Below the pieces are notes generated by a model. That model was not told the origin of the DNA and did no database searches. It worked only from the letters and a program-made list of their open reading frames with translations. Shown piece after piece: positions 23,281 to 33,057 of a DNA stretch of 64,000 bases. A program made the translations under genes and the position numbers. This stretch comes from DASVTR01 sp036382855 (GTDB lineage Bacteria; Acidobacteriota; Blastocatellia; Pyrinomonadales; Pyrinomonadaceae). The stretch lies in assembly GCA_036382855.1 (NCBI GenBank), contig DASVPO010000009.1, forward strand, positions 186,001 to 250,000, written 5' to 3'. How positions within the stretch are numbered: position 1 is the stretch's first letter; each line of letters begins with the position of its first letter.

Positions 23281-25089
23281 TTAGCTTCGCCCGAATCTGG
23301 TATCGAACGGCCAATCGTTAGCGAGCGGCGAGTGGATGTTGACGTTGATGTTCAGGTAATCGCGGAAGACGCCTTTGAGGTTGCCGACCTGCTCGTCTTC
23401 CTCGCGGCGTATGTACTCCGTGCGCCCGTCGTGCCTAGTGGGAAGGATGACGAAGAAGACGCGCGGAATCTCGCGTGTGTTGCCGACGGGCACGCCAGAG
23501 TTTGGCTCGCGCACGGGCTTTAGATAATCGCCCTCGTCGAAGTTGCGAACATGACATTGGATGCAGGTCATGCCGCGCTCTTCAAAAAGACGACGGCGCG
23601 GGTCGCGCAGAGAAGTCTCTGCCACCATATACTTCGTCTTGAAATCTCGCGAGAACGAAGCCGAATCAATGTTGCTGGCCGTAACCGTGCCGTCGTGCTC
23701 ATCTGGGATGGCGATGTTGCCGTGGTCATCTGCATCAACGAGTTTGTCCCAACCGGCGACGAATTGATTGCTCTGCTTATCGAAGCGCGGCGCGGGCACT
23801 GGCTTGTAAGCTTTGCCGTCCGGCGTCGGCTTGATGCTCGTCGCAAAGCCGTCAATGAATGGACTGACGAAGGCCAGAACCTTCCGTCCTTCGCGCTCTA
23901 CGGGTGCGACTTTGAGCGCGCCGAGCGCCCAACCGTCGCCGCTCATGTAGTTGCCCTTCGCGTCATACTTATTGTCGCCGCCGAGACGCGCGTTGTGCGG
24001 AATGGCTGCGAGCGTGGCCTGCATGTTCGGGTCGGAAGGGTCTTTGTAGGTCAGCACCCTTGTCATGTAATCGGCGAGGGCCTGCCCGTAAGCCTTCTTG
24101 TCTTTGACGACGAAGGGCTTCAGATTCTCACCGTCGAAGAAGGCTTCGTGGAAGAGGCGCGCAAACGTCTGGTTGTTCTTCTGCCTTTGCTCTTCAGGAC
24201 GCCCCGCATCTTTGCCGCGCACGATACGCATGCGCGGCATCAGGTAAACGGGTTCAGCCGCTGCGATGTTGAAGTAGACGAGACGCAGCTCAAAGGTCTT
24301 CTTATTGAGACGCGGGCGCACGCCGATGAGCCGCCAGTTTTCAGCCTTAAACTGCGGATTGAATTTCGGGCTGTCGGGGTCAATCTCTTCGTTGCGGTGA
24401 AGCGCGGCCAGATTCTTCAAAGCATCGCGGAAGAGCATTTCACCGTTTGTCGGCTGAATGTCCTTGCCCTGATTGGCGGGTTTTCCGGCTTCTATCTCAG
24501 CGATGCGCTGGAAGAGGGCCACGAGCGGCCAGCGTGCGTTAGCCGCCGCCAAACGCTCCGGGTCTGTGATGCTGACCAGCGTTTCGACTTCGATTGGCGC
24601 AGGCTCAAGAAAATTTGTCGAGACGGCGCGCGGCTCGACCTTGACGTTGAAGGTTTTGATTATCTCGCCGCGCCTCTCGTTCGTCTCGCGCGCAAACTCC
24701 GTAATGCGGACGACGAACTGGCCCTTGCGGTCGTCCGTTGGTTGCGGCGTCCAATCAACGGTCAGTGTTCGCTGGTTGAACTTGGCGGAAGCAGGCTTTT
24801 GCACCAACTCAATACGCACATCGTCGCTCTCTTCGTCAATCGCGCCGAGGCCGAAGACGATGCGCTGGCCCAGTCCCACACTCTTGAAGAGCACGGGAGC
24901 CAATTCCGGCGGATGATTCGCTTGCCCTGAGTCTGCGTCAGAATGGAGTTTATCGCTGACGCTGACAGCGCTCGCCGTCGGATGTGAAACAAGGGCGGCG
25001 CTCGCCAGCGCGCAAAAGAGAAGAAGAGAGACAAGCTTGAGCTTATCCGCGTTGGAAAATCGCGAGGGGGAACGGCGTTTCGTCATCAT
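23281..25089 (-). CDS. Exported protein with Ig/cadherin-like N-terminal part and one c-type heme motif
   Basis: This 602-residue protein starts MMTKRR and has a hydrophobic signal segment (LKLVSLLLFCALASAALVS). It is followed by a putative-Ig-like domain (about 70-150: FGLGAIDEESDDVRIELVQ and TLTVDWTPQPTDDRKGQF) and a long unassigned region. The motif CIQCH near residue 510 is a single CxxCH heme-attachment site. It is probably a periplasmic monoheme protein. ATG 25089 is chosen because the open frame beyond it overlaps the regulator gene and loses the signal peptide. Function unknown; redox or oxidative-enzyme activity is possible. Confidence 0.75.
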   Translation of the reverse strand: MMTKRRSPSRFSNADKLKLVSLLLFCALASAALVSHPTASAVSVSDKLHSDADSGQANHPPELAPVLFKSVGLGQRIVFGLGAIDEESDDVRIELVQKPASAKFNQRTLTVDWTPQPTDDRKGQFVVRITEFARETNERRGEIIKTFNVKVEPRAVSTNFLEPAPIEVETLVSITDPERLAAANARWPLVALFQRIAEIEAGKPANQGKDIQPTNGEMLFRDALKNLAALHRNEEIDPDSPKFNPQFKAENWRLIGVRPRLNKKTFELRLVYFNIAAAEPVYLMPRMRIVRGKDAGRPEEQRQKNNQTFARLFHEAFFDGENLKPFVVKDKKAYGQALADYMTRVLTYKDPSDPNMQATLAAIPHNARLGGDNKYDAKGNYMSGDGWALGALKVAPVEREGRKVLAFVSPFIDGFATSIKPTPDGKAYKPVPAPRFDKQSNQFVAGWDKLVDADDHGNIAIPDEHDGTVTASNIDSASFSRDFKTKYMVAETSLRDPRRRLFEERGMTCIQCHVRNFDEGDYLKPVREPNSGVPVGNTREIPRVFFVILPTRHDGRTEYIRREEDEQVGNLKGVFRDYLNINVNIHSPLANDWPFDTRFGRS

Positions 25090-25171
25090 GTTTAGCTTGA
25101 AATTCGTGAAAAGTTTACGGCCATATATTGCATCAGGTTGACGCGCCCGGAAGCCTGATTTTGCAAAGGCT

Positions 25172-26587
25172 TCAGTTCCGGCGTTCCAGATTGTAATCAC
25201 GCAGGCGGCGATAGAGCGTAGAGGGTGAGATGCCCAGGAGTTCGGCGGTCTTGCCGCGATGCCAGTTGGTCTGTTCGAGCGCTGCGAGAATTTGCTGGCG
25301 TTCGACTTCACGGAGCGAAGCGGGCGCGGCTTGCGCGAGCGCTCCCGGTGTGGAATCAGCGACGCCCGCGCTGCCCTGTGCGGCGAAGGAGACGGGCGCT
25401 GGCTGCATTGTACGGCGTGCGACTTCGGGCGGCAGTTCAGCGAGCGTAATCTGACCTTCGTTTGCCAGCAGCACGGCGCGTTCCAGACAGTTGCGTAGCT
25501 GGCGAACATTGCCGGGCCAACTGTAGTCGCGTAGCGCCTGCAAGGCTTCGGGCGTGAGTTGCGGAGGATTCGGGCCGCCGAGTTGCTTGAGCAGATGTTG
25601 GGCCAGCGGCTCTATGTCTTCGGGGCGCTCGCGCAGCGGCAGCAATGAGATCTGGAAACCGTTGATGCGGTAGAGCAGGTCTGCGCGAAATTGTCCGCTC
25701 GTCACGACCTCATCCGGGTTGCGATTGGTGGCGGCGATGATACGCACGTTAACTTCAACTTTGCGCACGCCGCCGACGCGATAAAACGTACGCGTCTCAA
25801 TCGCACGCAGCAGCTTCGACTGCAACTGCGTCGGCAGTTCCGTTATCTCGTCGAGAAAGAGCGTGCCGCCGTCGGCCAGTTCAATCAATCCGAGCTTTCG
25901 CGCTTTCGCGCCGGAAAACGCGCCCGCCTCATAACCGAAAAGCTCTGATTCGAGCAGGGATTCCTGAAAGGCTGCGCAGTTGAGGTCAATGAAAGAAGCG
26001 TCTGCGCGATTCGAGAGGCGATGAACCGCATGTGCGATTAATTCCTTGCCTGTGCCGGATTCGCCCGTGATGAGAACGGATGCATCGGAAGGCGCGACGC
26101 GCTCGACGAGGCGTATGGCCTCGCTCATAGCATCCGAGACGGAGATGATTTCGGGCATCTGCGACTGCCGTGCAAGTTGCTGCCTGAGCCGCAGGTTGTC
26201 AACGCGCAGCCGTCGCTTCTCAGCAGCCTGCCGGACGAGCGCGTCGAGTTCCGTGATGCGGTAAGGCTTCGAGAGGTAATCGTAAGCGCCGAGCTTCATG
26301 GCCTCTATGGCCGTCTCGACCGTGGCATGGCCGGTCAGCATAATCACCTCGGGCGGGTTGGGCCGCTCGTGAACGCGGCGAAGGAGTTCCATTCCGTCCA
26401 TGCGCGGCATGTTGATGTCGCAGAGCAGCACATCAACGTTTCCTTCTTCGAGACGACGCAGCGCTTCCTCGCCGTCCGGGGCGACCTGCACTCTGTAGCC
26501 TAAGCGTTGCAGTTCCTTCTGGATTACCAGACGCAGGTTTGCTTCATCTTCAGCGACGAGCAGTCGCGCGCCGTTCGTTTCAGTCAA
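25172..26587 (-). CDS. Sigma-54-dependent response regulator, NtrC family
   Basis: This 471-residue protein has a receiver domain (1-125, phospho-acceptor Asp57 in LLCDINMPRMDG), an AAA+ domain (about 145-385, Walker A GESGTGKE at 175-182, sigma-54 loop GAFSGA at 222-227, R-finger region FRADLLYRING) and a Fis-type HTH at the C terminus (TAELLGISPSTLYRRLRDY). The sigma-54 loop has Ser in place of the usual Thr. TTG 26587 is the start, overlapping the kinase stop as TTGA and preceded by GGAG. It is paired with the kinase immediately upstream. Target promoters cannot be identified here. Confidence 0.92.
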   Translation of the reverse strand: MTETNGARLLVAEDEANLRLVIQKELQRLGYRVQVAPDGEEALRRLEEGNVDVLLCDINMPRMDGMELLRRVHERPNPPEVIMLTGHATVETAIEAMKLGAYDYLSKPYRITELDALVRQAAEKRRLRVDNLRLRQQLARQSQMPEIISVSDAMSEAIRLVERVAPSDASVLITGESGTGKELIAHAVHRLSNRADASFIDLNCAAFQESLLESELFGYEAGAFSGAKARKLGLIELADGGTLFLDEITELPTQLQSKLLRAIETRTFYRVGGVRKVEVNVRIIAATNRNPDEVVTSGQFRADLLYRINGFQISLLPLRERPEDIEPLAQHLLKQLGGPNPPQLTPEALQALRDYSWPGNVRQLRNCLERAVLLANEGQITLAELPPEVARRTMQPAPVSFAAQGSAGVADSTPGALAQAAPASLREVERQQILAALEQTNWHRGKTAELLGISPSTLYRRLRDYNLERRN

Positions 26588-28635
26588 GTCGTTCGTTCTC
26601 CATCCGATGGAATAGCCGCGGGCAGCGAAATCGTGAAGGTCGTGCCCTTCCCGATTACGGATTGAACCTCAAGGCGTCCGCCGTGCTCCGTTACAATACC
26701 ATAACAGACGGCGAGGCCAAGCCCCGTGCCGCGCCCGACCTCTTTCGTGGTGAAAAACGGGTCAAAAATTTTCGTCAGATTTTCGGGCGCGATGCCGACG
26801 CCCGTATCGCTGATTTCTATTAGAACGTGATCGCCTTCGTTGCGCGCGCAGAGCGTCAGGCGTCCGCCATCGGGCATCGCGTCAATGGCGTTGGTTGAAA
26901 GCGCTATCACGGCCTGCTGTAATTGTCCCTCGTCGCCGGAAACTGTTGTCACATCCTTTGAGACTTCCGTCGTAATCTCTACCTTAGCGCCGCGCTTTTG
27001 ATGGGCCACTAACCGCGCCGCAGACTCTATCACGCCTGCAACATCAACCGGCGCGTGCTCGCCCACGCGCGCCCGGCTGAAATCCAGAAGACCGTTCGTA
27101 ATCGTCTTACAACGGAAAGCTTCGCTGCGAATCAGGCCCAGGTATTCCCTTAAATCTTCGGCTTCGGGCGAACTATCGAACGCGCCCTCTCTGGCGCGCG
27201 ATTCGAGGGCTTCGGCGCAGGCCGAAATCGTCGCCAACGGATTATTAATCTCGTGGACGACGCCCGCCGCCAAGCGACCCACGGCCGCCAGTTTTTCGGC
27301 ACGCGCGACGGCGCGATTGGCTTCGACGCGCGCCGTGATGTCTTCGCCGACCGTGATAACGTGTGACACCTCGCCGCCCTCAGCGCGCATCGGAACTTTG
27401 CTGACGAGCCAGTGATGAGTCGCGCCGCTTGCGTCGGTCGTCTCCTGCTCGATGCGTTCTATCGAGCCGCTTTCGAAGGCGCGCGCAAACTCTCTCTCCA
27501 GAATCTCGCGCCGCTGCCTCGTGAGCACCTGAAAGATATTGCGCCCGAGCACAGCCCCGCGCGGAATACCCTGCCCGCCCAACTCGCGATTACGATTCCA
27601 AGCGACGATGCGATAATCACGGTCAACCGCATAGAGCGAGACGGGAAGACTATCAATAATCGCCTCCGTTAAGCGTCGCTGCGCTTCGACCTCGGCCGTT
27701 CGCCGCTCGACCTCTCTGGCAAGAGAGGCTGAGGATTCGCGTGCCGCTTCGTAGAGCAGCGAGATTTGTGCGGAGAGCGCGGCCTGCTGCGCAGCCGCAT
27801 CAACCAGACGGCTCTCCGTTTCGCCGCAATCTTCGCGGCGGTCGAAAGCTGCCACGAGCGCGCCCTGCACGCGCCCGCCAAACCTGAGCGGCGCGACATA
27901 CTCAACCACGTGCGCCTCGTCCTTCAACAAAAACTTCGCAGGCTCATCAACAAGCTGCGAACCGGCAGCGCCCGGCGATGCCAGCCACTCCTTTAAGCGT
28001 TCGACCTGCATGAGGCCAGCGCCCTCTACGCTGCCCTCGCGGTCAAAGACACGAATCGCCAGTCCTTTATCGTTTTGACTGACGGCGGCTGCGCAAAGAG
28101 CAGCGCCCGTGCCCTCGTAGGTCGCGCCCGCCACGCGCCTCACTACCTGATCAGGCTCCAGCGCGCGCAGCAGCCCGCGCCCTAAATCCGACAAAAATCT
28201 GAGTTCACGGTTGCTGCCGATTAAGGCCCACTCGCGCTGCGCACTTCCAAGGCGCGCACCGACACGCGAGATTAACTCACGCGCGCTCGAAGGCTTGACG
28301 ATGTAATCGTCCGCCCCTGCGGCAAACGCCTCGACCTTCCGATTCTCGTCGTCGCTCGCGGAAAAGATGATGACGGGCAGTTGCCTCGTCGCTGCCTGCG
28401 CACGCAGCAGGCGACAGAGCGCGAGGCCGTCAATGCCGGGCATCGTGATGTCCAGAATGATTAAATCGCAGCCTTCTTTGTGCAGCAGCCTGAGCGCGCT
28501 CGGCGCATCAGAGGCAGCAATCACACGATTGCCCGCGCTCTCGAAGATACGACGCAAGGAACGCCGCGTGCCCGGTTCATCGTCAACGACGAGCAGCGTC
28601 AGACCTGTCGAATTAACATCGGATTGAGCGGGCAT
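26584..28635 (-). CDS. Sensor histidine kinase with N-terminal receiver domain
   Basis: This 683-residue soluble kinase has a receiver domain (about 12-128, Asp62 in IILDITMPGIDG), a GAF-like region (about 150-295), a coiled-coil linker, a PAS domain (about 315-435, with LYAVDRDYRIVAWNRN) and a HisKA domain with phospho-His in VVHEINNPLA (near 460). The HATPase domain carries N box STNAIDAMPDGG, then DTGVGI and GTGLGLA. No membrane helix is predicted, so it senses a cytoplasmic signal or is driven by another kinase through its own receiver. It shares a four-base overlap with the NtrC-type regulator, its probable partner. Confidence 0.9.
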   Translation of the reverse strand: MPAQSDVNSTGLTLLVVDDEPGTRRSLRRIFESAGNRVIAASDAPSALRLLHKEGCDLIILDITMPGIDGLALCRLLRAQAATRQLPVIIFSASDDENRKVEAFAAGADDYIVKPSSARELISRVGARLGSAQREWALIGSNRELRFLSDLGRGLLRALEPDQVVRRVAGATYEGTGAALCAAAVSQNDKGLAIRVFDREGSVEGAGLMQVERLKEWLASPGAAGSQLVDEPAKFLLKDEAHVVEYVAPLRFGGRVQGALVAAFDRREDCGETESRLVDAAAQQAALSAQISLLYEAARESSASLAREVERRTAEVEAQRRLTEAIIDSLPVSLYAVDRDYRIVAWNRNRELGGQGIPRGAVLGRNIFQVLTRQRREILEREFARAFESGSIERIEQETTDASGATHHWLVSKVPMRAEGGEVSHVITVGEDITARVEANRAVARAEKLAAVGRLAAGVVHEINNPLATISACAEALESRAREGAFDSSPEAEDLREYLGLIRSEAFRCKTITNGLLDFSRARVGEHAPVDVAGVIESAARLVAHQKRGAKVEITTEVSKDVTTVSGDEGQLQQAVIALSTNAIDAMPDGGRLTLCARNEGDHVLIEISDTGVGIAPENLTKIFDPFFTTKEVGRGTGLGLAVCYGIVTEHGGRLEVQSVIGKGTTFTISLPAAIPSDGERTT

Positions 28636-28798
28636 GCAGTCTTCAGGCCACTAGAACGTCCGGCCCTGATAAGGAAAGAGCCGGACACAGGCACTCAAAC
28701 GTCTCACGCGGCGACGGCAATCACAAAGGAGCCGCCCGCCGCGCATTCTCATCAATGATTGAAAGCGAAGCGAACGGCTTTGTCAAGAAGTAAAAAAA

Positions 28799-28862
28799 GT
28801 GATGAGTAATGAGTTAAGAGCATCTGCTTTTACTCATCACTCATTACTCATCACTCATCACT
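28799..28862. repeat. Heptamer hairpin, AGTGATG type
   Basis: The left arm AGTGATGAGTAATGAG (28799-28814) ends in GTTAAGAG. The right arm (28828-28862) is CTTTTACTCATCACTC followed by ATTACTC and ATCACTC units. It lies between the kinase start and the end of the HD-GYP/GGDEF gene, right beside the latter's stop codon. Confidence 0.8.
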
Positions 28863-28867
28863 TGCTT

Positions 28868-30853
28868 TTAATTGATTGCCGATGAGGTGAGTTTGCCGGT
28901 CGTGATGTCAACGAGCGGGTCTATCTTGTCGCTGAGGGCTGTGCGGCGCTGTTCTTTGTGGGCCGACTTGGCTGTGTACATGGCCTGGTCGGCTGCAATC
29001 AGGAGTTGGTCAAGGGTTTCGCCGTCGAGGCCGTAGGTGGCCGCGCCGACGCTGATGCCGACGCGTGCGTGATGCTCTGCGCGAACGTGCAGGGAGAAAT
29101 TCTTGATACTGTTTTCGATACGCTCGCGCAGTTCTTCGACCTGCTGTCCTTCGAGGTCTTGAACGATGGCGACAAACTCGTCGCCCGCGTAGCGCGCCAG
29201 AAAATCGTACTCACGCATTTGCGCTTGCAGCAGCCGCGCAATCTCGCGCAGCATCTTGTCGCCTATTTTGTGGCCGAAGGTATCGTTGACCTGCTTGAAA
29301 TCATCGAGGTCGAGCATGATGACCTGAAAGGGACAGTTCTTGCGGCGTGCGCGCGACGCCTCCTGCTCGAAGCGCAGGTACATGGAGCGCGCGTTGGGCA
29401 GGCCGGTCAGCGGGTCTGTCATCGCGTTGGATTCCGCCTCCGCGTGATGCATCGCGTTAAAGAGCGCGTCGGAAGCAAGACGCGTGACGGTTTCGAGTAG
29501 CCGCAGGTGGTCGTCAGTGTATTCGGCCAACTGCATAGAGTAGATGGAGAGAGCGCCGAGCAGCCGTTCGTCTTTGACGAGGGGGAGAGAAACCATCGAG
29601 CGATAATGATTGTCGGCGGCCAATTCCACATCTGCGAAATCGAGCCGCGGGTCAATGCGTGTGATCGAGCGGCGGTTGGCGAGGGCAAAGCCTGTCACGC
29701 CTTCGCCCGGCGCGATGCAGCGATTAAGGAGCGCGTCCGTATTCTTTCCGGCAACGTGGGCGGCCGTCGCGTAGCCCTTCAACTCGTCGTAGAGATAGAC
29801 GGCGCAGGTTTCGAAAGGCACAACGTGGCCCACCTTGTTGACGAGAATCGAAACAGTGTCTTCGATGTCGAGCGAAGAGCCAAACGTGCGTGCAATCTCG
29901 TAGAGAGCATAGACTTCGCGGTGCGCGTTCTTAATCTGGTCGTAAGCCATCGCCGCTATCTGCTCTTTGCTGCGCGGAACATCAGCGAGCTTTAAGGTAG
30001 ATGGCCCATCATCGCTCGTGCGGCTCGGCTGCGGCTGCGGCTCAAGGCCGAGCGCGGCTATCTCTTTCTCAAAGCGCGGCAGGTGTTTGATAAAGAGTTC
30101 GACGACCTTCGGGTCGTAGTGTGTGCCGCTGCCGCGCAGGAGCAAAGCGATTGCTTCCTCGCGCGTCAGGCCGCGACGGAAGGGGCGGTCTTCGCGTACG
30201 GAGTCGAAGCAATCAACGACGGTGATGATGCGCGCGGTGAGCGGAATCTCTTCGCCCTTCAGGCCATCAGGGTAGCCGAGGCCGTTCCACTGCTCGTGAT
30301 GATGCAGGACGATTGGCAGCACAGGGTATGGAAAATCAACGCGGCTCAGAATCTCAGCCCCGACGGTCGTGTGCACTTTCATGCGCTCGAATTCCTGCGT
30401 GGTGAGGCGGCCGGGGTTGTTCAGGATGTGGTCCGGGACGGCGAGTTTGCCAACGTCGTGCAGGAGCGCACCGGCCTTGAGAGCTTCTATCTCTTCGTCT
30501 GGAAGACAGAAGACCTTGCCCATCCCGGCCGCGTAGATTTGCACGCGGCGGACGTGGCAATGCGTCGTCTGGTCTCTGGCATCAATGGCCGTGGCTAGCG
30601 CCTCTACGGTTGCCAGATGAAGACGGCTCATCTCGGAAGCTTCGCGCGTTTTTTCCGTGACGCGCTCAAAGTGGATTTTGTAGGCGACGGCTGCTCCCGT
30701 GATGAGCGGCGCGATGAGCACAACGTAAAGAAAACCGAATTTCGAGACGACTTCGTACACGAGAGCCGCCGCACACAGGGCTGCGACGATAAGCATCACA
30801 GGCCGGTAGAGCTTAGCCACAAAGTTATACTCAGACCTCTCCAGTAGTTTCAT
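28868..30853 (-). CDS. HD-GYP / GAF / GGDEF cyclic-di-GMP signalling protein
   Basis: This 661-residue protein has two N-terminal membrane helices (about 15-55), then an HD-GYP phosphodiesterase domain (about 80-230, with LLHDVGKLAVPD and HHHEQWNGLGYPDGL, all key residues present). A GAF domain (about 300-455) and a GGDEF domain (about 480-645) follow. The diguanylate cyclase signature reads AGDEF, with Ala for the first Gly; such variants can be active or act as GTP-binding regulators. It could both make and break c-di-GMP. A PilZ receptor is encoded about 3 kb away. Confidence 0.9.
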   Translation of the reverse strand: MKLLERSEYNFVAKLYRPVMLIVAALCAAALVYEVVSKFGFLYVVLIAPLITGAAVAYKIHFERVTEKTREASEMSRLHLATVEALATAIDARDQTTHCHVRRVQIYAAGMGKVFCLPDEEIEALKAGALLHDVGKLAVPDHILNNPGRLTTQEFERMKVHTTVGAEILSRVDFPYPVLPIVLHHHEQWNGLGYPDGLKGEEIPLTARIITVVDCFDSVREDRPFRRGLTREEAIALLLRGSGTHYDPKVVELFIKHLPRFEKEIAALGLEPQPQPSRTSDDGPSTLKLADVPRSKEQIAAMAYDQIKNAHREVYALYEIARTFGSSLDIEDTVSILVNKVGHVVPFETCAVYLYDELKGYATAAHVAGKNTDALLNRCIAPGEGVTGFALANRRSITRIDPRLDFADVELAADNHYRSMVSLPLVKDERLLGALSIYSMQLAEYTDDHLRLLETVTRLASDALFNAMHHAEAESNAMTDPLTGLPNARSMYLRFEQEASRARRKNCPFQVIMLDLDDFKQVNDTFGHKIGDKMLREIARLLQAQMREYDFLARYAGDEFVAIVQDLEGQQVEELRERIENSIKNFSLHVRAEHHARVGISVGAATYGLDGETLDQLLIAADQAMYTAKSAHKEQRRTALSDKIDPLVDITTGKLTSSAIN

Positions 30854-31632
30854 CCGCGATTCTCCGACCGCGTGCGCTCGATACAGATTTCTCTCGCGCC
30901 GCGAGTCAGGTTGGTTAACGCTTACGTTTCGTAGCTGTGGTTAAAGGGCAATTGCGCGCGTCGGGTTTATGCACGAGCAGTTCCCGTTCGCTCTTCGCAG
31001 CGCAGGCCGTAGAGCGTTTGTTGGTTTCAATCTCTATCGTCTCAGCGAGGCTGAAGGGTTCGGTCAAGGCTCTGATGTACACGCTCTCTCGCGCCTTTCT
31101 GCGATTAATGAAATCGCGCAAACTGTAAAAGAGTCCCACGTCCGAAAACGTCGCCGGGCAATGGCACGCTTTCGGACGCGGGACGGGGCAAGCGGCGAAC
31201 CTGCTCTGTTGGCACTCGTTCGCCATTTGGGGTGAGATGCCTTTCGAGCCTCGCGCCCTTCTTTCCTCTTCGCACGATGAAAGCAGCGCTCCCGGCCCGG
31301 ATTTCAAATTGGTGCGGCTGCGACGGACTCCGTGCGGAGAGTCCGCGAAACGCCTAAGCGCTTCGAGCCGCACACAATCACTTAACAACCCGCGTGCCGC
31401 TCTCTGCCGCAACACGCTCGGACAAGTTAACTTCTTAAATCACAGCACTTAACTTTATAGACGCCTCGTGCATGCGCCGCTCGGTTGGCGTTGAATGGTC
31501 AATGTGACAGGTCAGGTTGATGTGGAGTCAGGCAATCTGCGCGAAGAGAGATTTGACAAGCAGATGCCGGTCAGGACTAAATGTTCAAATAGAGAATGGT
31601 AAACAAACTGTCGCTCGCGGCGCGGCTTTTCG
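30854..31632. other. Long stretch without a convincing gene
   Basis: About 780 bases separate the HD-GYP gene and the MFS gene, which diverge from this gap. A 166-codon frame on the - strand (30915-31415) has a composition unlike real proteins of this window and no domain I recognise. Visible structures are an inverted pair GTCCGAAAACG/CGCTTTCGGAC (about 31140-31178) and GGACTCC/GGAGAGTCC (about 31325-31344). An exact TTGACA at 31553-31558 may be the -35 of the MFS promoter, but its -10 is weak. The space could hold a structured RNA or a decayed gene; I cannot assign one. Confidence 0.5.
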
Positions 31633-33030
31633 ATGGCTCGCAAGCGGAAGTTTATTAAAGGGCGAGGCAGCTTTCCTTTGAAGAAAACGGCGAGCGCAGA
31701 CAAGCAGTTAAACTTACTGCGGCCCATCGGCTATCTTGAGTTGCTGCGGACGAATCGCAACTTCCGTCAACTCTGGCTGGGCCAGGTCGTTAGCCAACTG
31801 GGCGACTGGCTCGACACCATCGCGCTCTACACAATCGTCCTGCACCTGACCGGGTCTGGCCGCGCCGTCGGCTTCGTTTTAGTCGCGCGCTTTCTTCCGA
31901 CGTTTATCATTGGCCCACTCTCCGGCGTCCTCGCAGACCGTTTTAGCCGTCGCTCGATAATGATTGCTTCAGACCTTCTGCGCGCCGTCGTCGTCCTGGG
32001 CTTTCTACTCGTCCGCACGCCGGAAGACCTCTGGCTGGTTTACGTCCTGACAGTGCTGCAACTCGCGCTCTCGACCTTCTTCGAGCCAGCAAAATCGGCG
32101 GCCATTACTTCCATTGTCTCGACGCGCGAGCTTCTTCCGGCCAGCACCATCTCGTCGGCCACATGGTCTGCGATGCTCACGCTCGGCTCGGCCATCGGCG
32201 GAGAGGTCACGGGCTGGCTCGGCACAAACGGCGCTTTTATTCTGGATTCTCTAACATACCTCGTCTCGGCAGCGCTCATCGCCAGCGTGCGCTTACCGAA
32301 GCGCCCCGCGCGCGAGAAAAGCAGACTCACCATCGGCAAAGCGCTCGGCATCAACGACACGCTCGAAGGTGCGCGCTACGTCTGGCAGCGCCCGCGCCTC
32401 TTCGCCGCGTTGATGGTCAAGCCCGCTTGGGGTCTTGGCGGCGGCATCCTGACATTGCTGGCCGTCTTCGGTGAAAAGATTTACCCGGTCGGAGGCCAGA
32501 CATCGCGCGGCATCGGCGTGCTCTACGCGGCACGCGGCATCGGCACGGCCATTGGCCCAATCGTCTTCCGCCGCTTCGCTGGCGAAACGCGCGAACGACT
32601 GCAAACCGCCATCGGTTTTTCGTTTCTCATCGGCGGACTCTTCTACATAGGCTTCGCCAGCGCCACCAACTTTACTCTCGCGCTCATCCTGCTAGCCATC
32701 GCACACGCGGGCGGCAGCACTCTCTGGGTCAACTCGACCGTGCTCTTGCAGTCGAGCGTGGAGGACAACTTTCGCGGGCGCGTCTTCGCCGCCGAGCTTG
32801 CTTTGCTGACGCTGACGATGGCTGCTTCTAACTACGCCACCGGCGAACTGCTAGACCGTTTCAACTATTCGCCAAGAGCCGTCACCATCGGCATCGGAAT
32901 TCTCTTCATCATCCCCGGCCTCGTCTGGTTTGCGACTAAAAGATTCTGGGACTACGGGCAGGAGGAGACGCGACAGTCTGCGGAAGAAAAAACAGACATC
33001 GAAACCAGACCGGCGCGGGCCGCACAATAA
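31633..33030 (+). CDS. MFS-family permease (MFS_3/enterobactin-exporter-like)
   Basis: This 465-residue protein has about 11-12 membrane helices. After a basic N-terminal tail comes NRNFRQLWLGQVVSQLGDWLDTIAL, then the MFS loop motif GPLSGVLADRFSRRS between helices 2 and 3 (about residue 95). The layout resembles the MFS_3 group that includes efflux permeases. The substrate is unknown. It is followed 27 bases later by a CBM9-like gene on the same strand. The start, ATG 31633, is the first in-frame one and precedes helix 1 by about 45 residues. Confidence 0.87.
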   Translation: MARKRKFIKGRGSFPLKKTASADKQLNLLRPIGYLELLRTNRNFRQLWLGQVVSQLGDWLDTIALYTIVLHLTGSGRAVGFVLVARFLPTFIIGPLSGVLADRFSRRSIMIASDLLRAVVVLGFLLVRTPEDLWLVYVLTVLQLALSTFFEPAKSAAITSIVSTRELLPASTISSATWSAMLTLGSAIGGEVTGWLGTNGAFILDSLTYLVSAALIASVRLPKRPAREKSRLTIGKALGINDTLEGARYVWQRPRLFAALMVKPAWGLGGGILTLLAVFGEKIYPVGGQTSRGIGVLYAARGIGTAIGPIVFRRFAGETRERLQTAIGFSFLIGGLFYIGFASATNFTLALILLAIAHAGGSTLWVNSTVLLQSSVEDNFRGRVFAAELALLTLTMAASNYATGELLDRFNYSPRAVTIGIGILFIIPGLVWFATKRFWDYGQEETRQSAEEKTDIETRPARAAQ

Positions 33031-33057
33031 CGACGTTTCCTCTGGAGAAGCTTGAAA

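Noticed and set aside
31210..31223. Sigma-54-like site TGGCACTCGTTCGC in the long gap
   Set aside because: The distance between GG and GC is nine bases instead of ten and the -12 element reads TCGC; the match is weak and no gene with a ribosome site starts close behind it.
30915..31415. 166-codon open frame on the - strand in the long gap
   Set aside because: No ribosome site, no recognised domain, and a residue mix typical of shadow frames in GC-rich DNA.
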